Shown in pieces: positions 1 to 8,835 of a stretch of DNA of 22,522 bases. Position numbers and translations under genes: made by a program. Origin of the DNA: Candidatus Eiseniibacteriota bacterium (lineage in GTDB: Bacteria > Joyebacterota > Joyebacteria > Joyebacterales > Joyebacteraceae); NCBI GenBank assembly GCA_030609605.1, contig JAUWBY010000007.1, positions 1 through 22,522 on the forward strand. Direction: 5' to 3'. A model generated the notes under the pieces. The model had not been told where the DNA came from, did no database searches, and worked only from the letters and a program-made list of their open reading frames with translations. The first letter of the stretch is position 1; the number at the start of each line of letters is the position of its first letter.

Positions 1-79
1 GGCGTCTACTTCTGCCGCTTGATATCGCAGGGTTCAACATCGGTCAAGAAAGTGGTATTATTGAAGTAGGAGGCGCCCG

Positions 80-682
80 ATGAACGGATGGTACAGTCGG
101 TACTGCGTGGTCCCGGCGATGGCTCTCGCGCTTCTCTGTGCCGTGGGTGGTGATGGCTTCGCGGCCAAGATCGGTCTGGAGGCGAGCGCGACAGGATCTG
201 TGATCGACGCTCCCGGAGAGACCCCCGGACGGTTCCTGGCGAAGTTCGATCTCCCGGAGTATCTCGAGGAGGCGGAGATCGAGCTTGCAGTCGTTGAGTT
301 CGTTGCAGCGGTTGAGTGTGATGCCTCGGTGGGCGGTCTGACCTTGAACGCGTTCTTTGTGACCGAGGACTGGGAGGAGGGCCTCGTCGACTGGACGGGG
401 TTCGATGGGAGTGGTGCAGAGCCCTTCGACCGCGGTCTCCATGCGATGTGGGGGGTAGCGGCCGGGGACTCGTCACTCGTTCGCCTGGATGTAACCGAGA
501 TGGTGGCGGTCTGGGCGGATGACGCGGCAGCCAACCGCGGGTTTGTGCTGGCCCCATCGGCGGGTGAGGACGGCAACGTGCTGCCGGAGTTCGCTCAAGG
601 CCTGCGGGCAGGCGTTGCCACACTGACTGTCTGGTACACGCCGAGGGCGGTTCTCGGCGAGCATGATGAGGAGAATCGGTAG
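80..682 (+). CDS. DNRLRE-domain secreted protein
   Basis: Predicted exported protein of 200 residues. The N-terminus has a hydrophobic signal-like stretch (residues about 10-28, ending FAA). The rest resembles the DNRLRE / CBM96-like beta-sandwich family: 'FLAKFDLPEYL' near residue 53, 'VTEDWEEGLVDW' near 93-104, and 'VRLDVTEMVAVWAD' then 'NRGFVLAP' near 133-158. DNRLRE domains are usually parts of secreted or surface proteins; no catalytic function is expected. The ATG at 80 is chosen because AGGAGG at 69-74 sits 5 bases upstream. A weak promoter-like pair (TTCAAC at 33-38, TATTAT at 56-61, 17-base spacer) lies just before it. A VCBS-repeat gene follows 62 bases downstream. A truncated second copy of this gene lies at 17167-17583. 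The exact ligand is unknown. Confidence 0.85.
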   Translation: MNGWYSRYCVVPAMALALLCAVGGDGFAAKIGLEASATGSVIDAPGETPGRFLAKFDLPEYLEEAEIELAVVEFVAAVECDASVGGLTLNAFFVTEDWEEGLVDWTGFDGSGAEPFDRGLHAMWGVAAGDSSLVRLDVTEMVAVWADDAAANRGFVLAPSAGEDGNVLPEFAQGLRAGVATLTVWYTPRAVLGEHDEENR

Positions 683-816
683 AACGGCGTCGCACAAAGA
701 ACGCGGCGTTCTTGTCCCGACCCTTCACAGCAGAGGGGGATGATATGAAGGCGATAGTGAATGTGTTGGTGCTGGTCGGCGTGGTCCTCGTGATCTCATC
801 TGCAGCCCGGGCCGGC
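266..816 (+). repeat. Direct repeat unit, copy A
   Basis: Runs from inside the DNRLRE gene through its stop, the 62-base spacer and the signal peptide of the VCBS gene. It aligns without gaps to 17167-17717. In the signal-peptide part (745-816) I count 5 differences in 72 bases. Confidence 0.8.
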
Positions 817-1674
817 TCGATCTACTGGACGCCGGCACATGAGTGGGCTCCCCAAGGCTATTCCTCCACAGTATCAGCGGGGGATCTTGACTGCGATGGG
901 GATGAGGACCTGGTGCTGCTGCGTCTCGGACCTGTGCGTCTCTACTGGAACGTGGGTACGCCGCAGTTGCCCGCATGGTATCTCGATGAGACGCAGTTCA
1001 CGGAGATCGTGGATTGCCACTTCCGGACCGGCAGCTTCGGAGACCTTGATGCGGATGGCGATCTCGATCTGGTTCTCATCTGCTTCTACGATGATTTCGT
1101 GCGCTTCTACTGGAACACAGGCAGCTGTGCGCAGCCGGTCTGGGAGCCTGACTTGTCGGTGTTCGATGGCATTCCGAAGAGCATCGGGAGCGGGCAGCCG
1201 CGGCTCGCCGACATGGACGCGGATGGTGATCTTGATCTCATGCTGGGAAGTTGGTCTGGGACGATCCGCTACGCTCAGAACGTGGGGACGAGCACCTCGC
1301 CCTCCTATCAGTACGTCGGTTGGGTGGACGGCGTGTCGGCGGCAGACGGTGCTATTCCCGCTATCAGCCTTGGCGACCTGGATCTTGACGGAGATCTGGA
1401 CGTCGTCCGAGTCACACAGGACACATGGCCGGAGTGCTTTGAGAACGTCGGAACGCCACAGGAGTTCGCGTTCGTCGAGAACCCTGACATGCTGGTCGGC
1501 ATAGAACTTAGGACCGGTGGTGCATACGGGATAGGCTTGTTGGACGCCGACGCCGACGGTGACCCCGATATGATCCTAGCTCTGAGCATGGGAGTGAACC
1601 TCCTTTTCCTGAACGAGGGCACGACCCCCGTGGAGCCCACAAGCTGGGGTGTGATCAAGGCGATGTATCGTTGA
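745..1674 (+). CDS. VCBS/FG-GAP repeat secreted protein (copy 1)
   Basis: Predicted exported protein of 309 residues. The reading frame is open from a TTG at 712, but the ATG at 745 is preferred: GAGGGGG at 733-739 precedes it by 5 bases, and it starts directly with a signal peptide (MKAIVNVLVLVGVVLVISS, cleavage likely after ARA). The body carries five calcium-binding-type DxDxDGDxD motifs beginning near residues 47, 100, 156, 211 and 267. That regular 53-56 residue spacing suits blades of an FG-GAP/VCBS beta-propeller. The protein ends in TPVEPTSWGVIKAMYR, a tail shared exactly with the other two paralogues in this window. It probably shares a transcript with the DNRLRE gene before it. It is more divergent from the 16197 and 17646 copies than those are from each other. 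Role: probably surface or extracellular binding or structure; no enzymatic motif is visible. Confidence 0.85.
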   Translation: MKAIVNVLVLVGVVLVISSAARAGSIYWTPAHEWAPQGYSSTVSAGDLDCDGDEDLVLLRLGPVRLYWNVGTPQLPAWYLDETQFTEIVDCHFRTGSFGDLDADGDLDLVLICFYDDFVRFYWNTGSCAQPVWEPDLSVFDGIPKSIGSGQPRLADMDADGDLDLMLGSWSGTIRYAQNVGTSTSPSYQYVGWVDGVSAADGAIPAISLGDLDLDGDLDVVRVTQDTWPECFENVGTPQEFAFVENPDMLVGIELRTGGAYGIGLLDADADGDPDMILALSMGVNLLFLNEGTTPVEPTSWGVIKAMYR

Positions 1675-1693
1675 GGGCGTCTGCGAGGAGTTC

Positions 1694-4693
1694 CTACTCC
1701 TCCGATTTCGCCACGCTCCTGCCTGGTTTCATGATGGCACCGAGTCCCGTCCTGCTGTTGACGAGGATCTCGAGTTCCGAGTCCAGCCGTATGTGGCTCA
1801 CATGCTTGCTCTCAAACGCGGGCCTCTGAGACGCAAGCCAGTCGCGGTCGAGCTTCGCGAACGCCCCCGCTGAATGCATCGTGAAGTAGCCGATCCCGAA
1901 CGACGTGATGTTCTGGAAGAAATGGGTTCCCTGCGACGGCTCGATTGCGATGCCCTCCATCTCATCCTCAACGATACACCGCACGCCGGAGATCTGCGCC
2001 CAACTCACGGGGATCCCGAGCCAGTGATCGGCGCTTCCCCAGCGGCCGGGGCCGACAAGTAGATACGGACGCGCGTCCTTCTTGAGAGCTGCGTTGATGA
2101 CGCCGATCTCGATGGCGATCTCGGCGGTCTTCGATCGGTCGAATGCGTCCGGCTTAACGACCACGATGTCGCGGATGCCGGCGATCGAACCGTGCCCGAG
2201 CGTTCTCTCCGAAAGGCAGATGGTATTGTCGGCATCTATCTCCGACAATTCGAGATCCTCCACGGCGACATCGAAGACCAGCGGGCGTATCTGGAGGAAC
2301 GCGAACTCGTGCGGTTCTTCCCGGGACTCGCGCAGGATGACGGCGAACTCGATCTCAATGTGTGTCGAGAGCCCGGCACGCCCCACGTCAAGAAGAAACC
2401 TCAGAATATCGGGCAGAGGAAAGCGGTCACCCGACAGAAACCCCGCCATCGTGACCATCTTCACGCCGGGTCTGTGAACACTGTCGTAGATGCGGTCGTT
2501 CTCCGCGGAGTAGACCGAGCCCACGGGGGCGAGCGTATCGTGCTCCATCGCAGTATCCATGTCCAGCAGAGCGAGGTTGGAGTCGGGCCCCGCATCCGGT
2601 GTCGTTACCGGGGCGGGCGCCTTGAGGTCGAGTGCGTAGAACTCCCTCTGAGAGTTCGCGAGATAGGCCTCCGTAGATGAGAACTGGAAGAGCTTCCCGG
2701 GCGCAGCCGGGGAGAAACGAACGCAACGGCCTCCGTCCGTGACCATGCGTCCCATACCAAGCACAGCCGAAGCCACGCCGTCCTCCGGTTCAAGGTCCTT
2801 GACCGGATAGTAGTCGTAGGAACGTGCGACGCCCGCCGCGTCGGGGTAGAGATAGTCCCCATGTGTGCGTCCGGTCACCTGCTGAACCACGACAGCCATC
2901 TTCTCGTCTTCCAGCCTGTTCGGCGTGGAATCTATGTAGCCCTTCGAGTTGGCGCAGTACGTGGATGCATAGACCAGTCTAATGGCGCAGCACAGTTCCT
3001 TCAGCCTACGCTCGAGATCGGGGTCGTTGTTGGGAAGCATGTATGTCTGGTAGATGCCTGCGAACGGCTGGTACGATGAGTCTTCGAGGAGACTCGACGA
3101 GCGCACGGCAAGTGGGTATCCCACGCGTTCAATGAACGTCCGGAGTTCCTTCACGATCTCATCAGGGAGGCTCGCCTGCAGGAAGGCCTCTCTGATGGTC
3201 GCGTCGTCTGCGTCGCTCAGAGCAAGAATCTCCAGATCGTTCTCATGCATGAATCTATCGAAGACGTCCGTAGCGATCACGGTCGTGGGCGGCACCTGGA
3301 TGCGGACACCGGGAAAGCGGTGTTCGATCCTGTACTCGCCTATGAGCGAATTCATGAAGGCGAGACCGCGTCCCTTGCCGCCAAGCGAGCCTGTGCCGAT
3401 CCTCGTAAAGACACCGTCCGCCTCGAACGTGTCGCTGAAGAACTCCTCAACGAGTCCGGCGCGCGTGCGGTTTCTGTAATCCCTGAGAGACTTCAGCAGA
3501 TAGGCTCTCAGCTCATCGGTGCTCTTGAACTCATTTGGGCGTCTCGGCCTCAGGGCCTTGGCGAGTTCGAACTCCGTTCTCGCCATGAGCCACATGGAGA
3601 AGTCGTTCCTGCAAGCATGATAGATGATAGACTCATCAGGCACCGACTCGAGCGCGCCCACAAGGTTCCGGAGGTTGTCCGCCTTTGCGACTACCTCGCC
3701 GTCGGGCATCCTGAAGAGGAAGTCTCCGAATCCAAGACAGTCCTTCAGGAACTGGCGCACCTCGTGCAGCAGCGTCGGTGACCCCTTGTTGATGAAGGCT
3801 ACACCAAGCTCTTCGGCGACGGATGAGTTTTCTGCCTCCCGTGATGTCATCAGGATGGGCATATCCGGTACATCCTTCAACACCGAGCGGATGAGGTCGG
3901 AGCCCGCGCTTCCGTTCTTCCTTCCCTTGCGGGGGAACCTGGCATCGACCATCATGGCGAGAACGCCGTCGCCATACTGATCGTACAACTCTCGGGCTTC
4001 CTCGTACGACGACGCCAACACGATCTTCGGGCGGGCGCGCATCCGGAGGAGCTTCTGCATACGATTCACGCCCTCCACCATGAGCGCCTGCGTCTGCTGC
4101 ATTATCTCCGTGTAGAGCATCGGCAGAAAGACGGAGTAGAAGTGAACGGAATCCTCTACGAGGATAAGGACTCTGACACCGGCAGTCTCCGCGTCCGCGA
4201 CGGCGTTCAGCCCGTCCTCGACCCACTTGATGATGGTGAGGAAGAGTTTCGCGTCGCCGAGCCAGACGAAAGTTCTGTCCACTCCAAAGTGATCGTCACG
4301 CGCCTCAAGCAACGCCAGCTCCCGCGTATCGTAGGCAAGTAGCACAACGGGGAGGTCGGGGACCATCTCCTTCACCGCTCTTCCGAACTCAAAGACGTCC
4401 ATATCGCCGACTCGCGGCATTGTGATGATGAGGTCCGGGGGTGACTGTCTGACAATCTCGAGGGCGGCTGCGGCTGTCGACACCCTCGTGATCGCCGGAG
4501 CCGAACTCAAATTCAGCTCCTGATACTCTGAGAACAGCATCTCGCCGAGGTTCCCATCCTCCTGGAACGTGAACGAGTCATAGAGGCTCGATACGAGCAA
4601 GATGCTGTGCACGCGCTTTCGCATCAGCGACGAAAACGGAACGCGTCTGTGTCTCTGTCGTCCCGCTATCTCCTCAAGCGAGCTTTGCTTCAT
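1694..4693 (-). CDS. Receiver-like / PEP-pyruvate-binding ATP-grasp protein
   Basis: A 999-residue cytoplasmic protein with no signal peptide. Residues about 28-160 form a degenerate receiver domain in which Met92 occupies the phospho-Asp position (DLIITM). Residues about 172-315 form a second receiver with a full set of key residues: Glu180/Asp181, Asp250, Thr283 and Lys303. Residues about 425-805 match the nucleotide-binding domain of PEP synthase and pyruvate phosphate dikinase: a glycine-rich 'GTGSLGGKGRG', 'LAVRSSSLLEDS' with Arg531, and an 'IEFAV...FLQIRPL' end. A further conserved-looking C-terminal block has 'GPGRWGS' (about 880) and 'SQGTHFFQNI' (His924). The swivelling phosphohistidine domain and TIM-barrel of true PEP synthase are absent, so PEP synthesis is unlikely; a regulatory or unusual phosphotransfer role is inferred. 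It is the third gene of a minus-strand operon, 24 bases after the 4718-6658 gene. The ATG at 4693 has AGGGAAAG upstream; Met24 is an alternative start. Confidence 0.88.
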   Translation of the reverse strand: MKQSSLEEIAGRQRHRRVPFSSLMRKRVHSILLVSSLYDSFTFQEDGNLGEMLFSEYQELNLSSAPAITRVSTAAAALEIVRQSPPDLIITMPRVGDMDVFEFGRAVKEMVPDLPVVLLAYDTRELALLEARDDHFGVDRTFVWLGDAKLFLTIIKWVEDGLNAVADAETAGVRVLILVEDSVHFYSVFLPMLYTEIMQQTQALMVEGVNRMQKLLRMRARPKIVLASSYEEARELYDQYGDGVLAMMVDARFPRKGRKNGSAGSDLIRSVLKDVPDMPILMTSREAENSSVAEELGVAFINKGSPTLLHEVRQFLKDCLGFGDFLFRMPDGEVVAKADNLRNLVGALESVPDESIIYHACRNDFSMWLMARTEFELAKALRPRRPNEFKSTDELRAYLLKSLRDYRNRTRAGLVEEFFSDTFEADGVFTRIGTGSLGGKGRGLAFMNSLIGEYRIEHRFPGVRIQVPPTTVIATDVFDRFMHENDLEILALSDADDATIREAFLQASLPDEIVKELRTFIERVGYPLAVRSSSLLEDSSYQPFAGIYQTYMLPNNDPDLERRLKELCCAIRLVYASTYCANSKGYIDSTPNRLEDEKMAVVVQQVTGRTHGDYLYPDAAGVARSYDYYPVKDLEPEDGVASAVLGMGRMVTDGGRCVRFSPAAPGKLFQFSSTEAYLANSQREFYALDLKAPAPVTTPDAGPDSNLALLDMDTAMEHDTLAPVGSVYSAENDRIYDSVHRPGVKMVTMAGFLSGDRFPLPDILRFLLDVGRAGLSTHIEIEFAVILRESREEPHEFAFLQIRPLVFDVAVEDLELSEIDADNTICLSERTLGHGSIAGIRDIVVVKPDAFDRSKTAEIAIEIGVINAALKKDARPYLLVGPGRWGSADHWLGIPVSWAQISGVRCIVEDEMEGIAIEPSQGTHFFQNITSFGIGYFTMHSAGAFAKLDRDWLASQRPAFESKHVSHIRLDSELEILVNSRTGLGAIMKPGRSVAKSEE

Positions 4694-4717
4694 GGCATCT
4701 TTCCCTGTTGCGCCTTT

Positions 4718-6658
4718 CTACTGCGGGAGCGTTGTCGGCGTGTGCACTGTCCTCCTGAGCAGAATGAGAGCGTTCTTTGGTGACGCCAGTGTGTCATAGC
4801 TTCTCTTGAAGGCCTCGTAGTCTTCGGGCGGAACGACCGTCTTCTTGATAGTGATGTTCTGGAGCCAGAAGAGTGTGTGACCGTCGTCGCCCAGGGAACA
4901 CTCTAACTCGAAGTCGGCGTATTCAGTCTCAATGCGCAGCGGCTCAGGCATCCGCTCGACCGTGAACCCGTTTGGCAGAAGCACCTTGACCTCGAAGTGG
5001 CTGTACACTTCGGACTGGAGGTCGAGCGGCAGCTCCCGTTCCGAAAGGCGCGGGTAGACGCCCGTCGTTGCGAAAGCGTGAGGGAACTCCGGGATCCTCA
5101 GGATCATGATATCGCCCTGGAGAACCGCGAAATCAGGGGCCTCAACCGTCTGGCGAATGCCGACCTCTTCCATTAGATTCTTCAGATCCGAGTGTGAGTA
5201 CCTTAGGGAGGTCGCCCCTGACGATACGGCATCTGCAGATCCATCGAAGTACTTCTCTTCCTCCGACGGCGTTACGTCCTTCAGCGTGCGCCTCGCCTTT
5301 CTGTCATAGTATCCGCCGAGCTGGCAGATAACACGCATCTCTGCAGACCCGTCAGGCGAGAGCTGGATCGAGAGCGTCTTCCGGGCGTAGTTGTGCTCGG
5401 GTTCCCAACGGGCTATCCGGAAGAGCTCGCCGGTCCCATCCTCTGAGACCACAAGCGTGGTGTTGCCTACGCCGAAGTGAAGATGACCGTAGCCCACATC
5501 GTCGAGCCGCGGGTCGAGGAATCTGTAGCCGTCGCCTTCCGGCACGCGGACCAAGACCTTGTTGAACTGCTTGAGCGTCGGCACCGACTCCGTGAAAGCA
5601 CCACCGTAGCCGCGAACCAGAGCAGGTCTCGCGTCGATTCCCTGAGAGCGAAGAAGACTCACGAGAAGGACGGCCATGTCGCGTGTGTCTCCATAGAGGT
5701 TTGTGAGAACACTGCCGGCGTCATTCGGCTCGTATCCTCCCAGACCAAGATCGAGCGGGGTGTAACGAACGTTCTCCGCGACGTCAAGGAAGAGCGCCCG
5801 CGTCTTATCCTCATCCGATTCGAGTCCGTCGACGACACCTGCTGCGTGCTCAGCGACAGCGCCGTCGGTCTCGACGTGCGGGTAGAATTCACCGGCGAAG
5901 AAAGCGGAGGCCTCCGCCCACGACTCGTACGACGAGTAGAGAACGCGCGGGTATAGCTCCCGGGTCGACAATGTGTGCTCCTCGAGCACGACCGCGGGGA
6001 CATCACGCACAACCCAGTGGTTCTCGTCCATCCGGGACTCGCCCTGAAATCCCACCCATCCCGGGACGATCTCGCTCGTGACCGACGCATCGCTTGGCAC
6101 GCTGAGTAGGACCTCTTTCTCAAGGATTGGGTCTCCGGCCGCGAAGTACTCGATTCCCGAGAAGCCGCCGTCCTTCGCGGGCTCCTGCGTCTCATCAAGC
6201 TGAAGCTCCATGGTCGCTCCTCTGCCGGCGACCGGGAATGAGATAACCTTCTGAAGAACGTTGGAGTACATGGTGGCGCCTTCGAGGAACGCGGGCGTGA
6301 TATCGTTGATGGCGTCCTCCTCGACCTCCACGATGCGTCCCGTCTTCCGGATAGTGATGCCCTTTGTCAGCTCGACCTTCTCAATGTCGCTGTTGTAGAT
6401 GAAGGACTGGTCGCTGTAGCGCTCGCGACCCATCAGCGTCAGAATACGCGTGAGAGTGTTTCTGCGGACACTCATGGCGCCGTCCGCATCCACGTCTATC
6501 AGCTTCTGGATCTTGAGGAACACCGCACTCGCGTCCGGGTACTCCTCGAGTCCGGGGGCATTCTCCAGGAGCTTCTCGATGTCCGTGTCTATCCACTGGT
6601 CGGCGCAAGCAACAGAAGCCAGAAGGACAAGCGCAGCAAGAGCAATAGGGATTCGCAT
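4718..6658 (-). CDS. Transglutaminase-fold exported protein, catalytic residues replaced
   Basis: A 646-residue protein with a signal peptide (MRIPIALAALVLLASVACA). The N-terminal half resembles DUF3857 (residues about 60-270), followed by a transglutaminase-like core (about 285-385) and a C-terminal beta region of DUF3858 type. The core keeps family landmarks ('NVRYTPLDLGLGGYEP', 'LLVSLLRSQGIDARPALV', 'YRFLDPR'). However, the catalytic Cys position is Thr325 (YGDTRDMA where YGxCxDKA is usual), the His position is Lys367 (FNKVLV where FNH is usual), and only Asp382 remains. It is therefore predicted to be a non-catalytic binding or scaffold version of the fold. It starts 3 bases after the stop of the triad-bearing paralogue 6662-8641, so the two are very likely co-translated. 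Substrate unknown. Confidence 0.88.
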   Translation of the reverse strand: MRIPIALAALVLLASVACADQWIDTDIEKLLENAPGLEEYPDASAVFLKIQKLIDVDADGAMSVRRNTLTRILTLMGRERYSDQSFIYNSDIEKVELTKGITIRKTGRIVEVEEDAINDITPAFLEGATMYSNVLQKVISFPVAGRGATMELQLDETQEPAKDGGFSGIEYFAAGDPILEKEVLLSVPSDASVTSEIVPGWVGFQGESRMDENHWVVRDVPAVVLEEHTLSTRELYPRVLYSSYESWAEASAFFAGEFYPHVETDGAVAEHAAGVVDGLESDEDKTRALFLDVAENVRYTPLDLGLGGYEPNDAGSVLTNLYGDTRDMAVLLVSLLRSQGIDARPALVRGYGGAFTESVPTLKQFNKVLVRVPEGDGYRFLDPRLDDVGYGHLHFGVGNTTLVVSEDGTGELFRIARWEPEHNYARKTLSIQLSPDGSAEMRVICQLGGYYDRKARRTLKDVTPSEEEKYFDGSADAVSSGATSLRYSHSDLKNLMEEVGIRQTVEAPDFAVLQGDIMILRIPEFPHAFATTGVYPRLSERELPLDLQSEVYSHFEVKVLLPNGFTVERMPEPLRIETEYADFELECSLGDDGHTLFWLQNITIKKTVVPPEDYEAFKRSYDTLASPKNALILLRRTVHTPTTLPQ

Positions 6659-6661
6659 CGT

Positions 6662-8641
6662 CTAGCCCTCCTCTTTCTTCAGTATCACCTCGCCCCTTGC
6701 GGAGCGACTTGCGAGCCGAGAGGCCTCCTTGAGCGCCAGGTACTCGTCCGGCTCAAGCTCGAACGAGGCGATGCCGTAGGTCTTGTCGTAGCGGATCGCG
6801 GGCGCCCCCCCGTTGTCCGAGGCTGGAATGAACTCGTATGTGATGCTGAGGCTGACGGGCCCCTGCTCGTAGTGGACCTCATCAGGCAAGCTCTCAACAG
6901 TATAGCCATCAGGGACGATGACGAGTGAGCGTTCGGATGCCCCTATCGTCGCTCCAATGGTAAGCGGGTACTTGCGCTCCGGGAGACTGGTCAGACGTCC
7001 TACGAGTAGCCCTGAGAGGAAGTCAAACGCGCCGGTTGAGGCGGGCACGCGGAAGAGAAGGTAGGGGTCGGCGTCGAGAGCGTAGTCTTCGATCGTGTAC
7101 TCAAGCTCCATTTGCATCGGCTCGTAGAGATCCGCGTGATCACCGAGAACGAAGGAGGTGAGTTCGGCTCCAGGGTATATCTCCTGGATCAACTGGTCCC
7201 ACATCATCCGGATCTCTTCCTCACTTGCACTCGCGCTGATCTTCCGGAGTATCATCTCATAGATGCCCCGCCCCGATACTGTCACGCTCCCCGATATCGC
7301 ACCATCTTCTCCCAGAGTCGTGTCGTCGACGATGTCTCCGGAATTGTCGTAGGCGGTGACATGTGGAGTTTGCCTCAGGTCCTGGCCTTCCTCTGTAGCG
7401 AGCAGGACCCAGCGGTCGCCGATGTAGCTGGCGTCGATCTCCCGGTGGTTGTCCAGGGTTGGGTCGAAGTACCTGTAGCCGCCGTGCCCATCCTCGATGG
7501 CGACGATACCATGCTCGAAACCGACGGAGGGGATCTCCCGGTCGGTCCGCCTGCCGGGATTGATCAACACGACCCAGGCCGGAACACCTATCTCCTTGAG
7601 CATTGTCACCATCAGCACCGCCTTGTCGCGGCAGATCCCGTACTCCTTCTCGATCGTGTAGGAAGCCAGGTGCGGTTCCAGGAATGCTCCCCGATCCATG
7701 GCAATGCCGAGGTATCGGATGTTCTCCATGACCCAGTAGTGTATGGCCGTTATCTTCTCCTCAGTCGTGTCGAGCCCGTCGGTGACGTCATGAAGGAGAT
7801 CGGTCACGGTATCGTCTGCCACGCACTTGTCGTCCATAAGAGCGAAAGCGAAGCGCGAGATCTCGCTCCACGCACGGAACGTCGATACCGAAAGCCGCGT
7901 CGCAATCTGGGCGAAAGACACCATCCCGATCTCTGGTTCCAGTGGATCCGAGTCGGTGATCCGCCACACGTAGGTCGTGAGACTCCCCTCGGTCGTCTCG
8001 GTGACCCCGGCTTCTCCATCGAGTACCGCATGTTTGAGTGGCATGTCTGATGGGCCGGTTATCGTCACCGACGCATCCAGGATCGGTCCGACGTACTGAA
8101 AGAAATACGTTCCGGTGAACCCGTTTTCGATCAGCGGCTCCGCGTCCTCGAGAGTGATCATCTCGATCGCATCACCTATCTCGAGTCCGGGGAATATGAC
8201 CGTCTTCTCACGGAAGTCGGACTCGTATATGCCGATCGCCGTCATCTGTGGCGGTGTACCGTCGCTGATGAGATCTTCACCGACCTCCACTACCGTGCCA
8301 TCGGTCTTGATGATCCGGGCGAGGAGTACCTCGTGCGTCATGTATCGCCGGTGGTAGACGAACGATTCATCTCCGTGCGTGTCAGCGCCCTCATCCGTGA
8401 GAACCTTGAGGAGGGAGTGGCTGTACTGCTTGTAGGCGCCCGAGCTTTCGAACTCGACCAACGTGTGATCAAAGAGGACGATCTCGTTGTACTGCAGGAA
8501 TTCGTCCGACACGTTGCTGAGTTCCATCAAACCCAATACCTCGTCGATGTCGAGAGGCTGTGGCGCCTCCAACGCAACCGCGCTGGAAAGACACAGGGCC
8601 ATAAGGGCCACCATGAGCGGGACTGTCTTCGGGAATCGCAT
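6662..8641 (-). CDS. DUF3857/transglutaminase-like exported protein with intact triad
   Basis: A 659-residue exported protein. The frame extends upstream to 8677, but the ATG at 8641 is chosen: GGAAGGAG lies 5 bases before it and the signal peptide starts there (MRFPKTVPLMVALMALCLSSAVA). The N-terminal domain is DUF3857-like ('FDHTLVEFESSGAYKQYSHSLLKVLTDEGAD'-type strands near residue 60-90), then a transglutaminase core with Cys337 (YGICRDKA), His377 (FEHGIV) and Asp393 (YRYFDPTLD), then a DUF3858-like beta tail. The family is a papain-like fold acting in the periplasm or cell surface; whether it is a transamidase or a protease is not known. It is the first gene of a three-gene minus-strand operon with a promoter candidate at 8687-8715. 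The paralogue downstream has lost two of the three catalytic residues. Confidence 0.88.
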   Translation of the reverse strand: MRFPKTVPLMVALMALCLSSAVALEAPQPLDIDEVLGLMELSNVSDEFLQYNEIVLFDHTLVEFESSGAYKQYSHSLLKVLTDEGADTHGDESFVYHRRYMTHEVLLARIIKTDGTVVEVGEDLISDGTPPQMTAIGIYESDFREKTVIFPGLEIGDAIEMITLEDAEPLIENGFTGTYFFQYVGPILDASVTITGPSDMPLKHAVLDGEAGVTETTEGSLTTYVWRITDSDPLEPEIGMVSFAQIATRLSVSTFRAWSEISRFAFALMDDKCVADDTVTDLLHDVTDGLDTTEEKITAIHYWVMENIRYLGIAMDRGAFLEPHLASYTIEKEYGICRDKAVLMVTMLKEIGVPAWVVLINPGRRTDREIPSVGFEHGIVAIEDGHGGYRYFDPTLDNHREIDASYIGDRWVLLATEEGQDLRQTPHVTAYDNSGDIVDDTTLGEDGAISGSVTVSGRGIYEMILRKISASASEEEIRMMWDQLIQEIYPGAELTSFVLGDHADLYEPMQMELEYTIEDYALDADPYLLFRVPASTGAFDFLSGLLVGRLTSLPERKYPLTIGATIGASERSLVIVPDGYTVESLPDEVHYEQGPVSLSITYEFIPASDNGGAPAIRYDKTYGIASFELEPDEYLALKEASRLASRSARGEVILKKEEG

Positions 8642-8686
8642 TTCGTCTCCTTCCCCTTCCTTCAAGATACGGCACATGAAAGACCC

Positions 8687-8715
8687 ATTATGACTGTTCT
8701 GGAGGCGCTCGGCAA
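8687..8715 (-). promoter_or_regulatory. Candidate sigma-70 promoter for the 8641-1694 operon
   Basis: Read on the minus strand, TTGCCG (8715-8710) is followed after exactly 17 bases by CATAAT (8692-8687). These match 4 of 6 and 5 of 6 consensus positions. Initiation would fall near 8680, leaving a leader of about 40 bases before the ATG at 8641. Seen by eye only. Confidence 0.4.
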
Positions 8716-8835
8716 GCAGGGGAGTAGTTCTTGTTCAGCGTGGCACGGTGGATGCACTATCCGGTGAGGGACCGGCTCCAGGATGGCCGGCGGCCGAAGG
8801 ATATGGTACTATGCGCCCTCAATGGCGGCAGTTGT

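Noticed and set aside
6..728. Open frame of 240 codons on the minus strand at the window start
   Set aside because: It is Arg/Pro/Ser-rich and antisense to the DNRLRE gene. The same shadow frame recurs at the duplicated copy near 17357-17719 simply because the DNA is repeated.
1694..4693. Annotation as phosphoenolpyruvate synthase (ppsA)
   Set aside because: The phosphohistidine swivel and PEP/pyruvate TIM-barrel domains required for that reaction are not present; only the nucleotide-binding module is shared.
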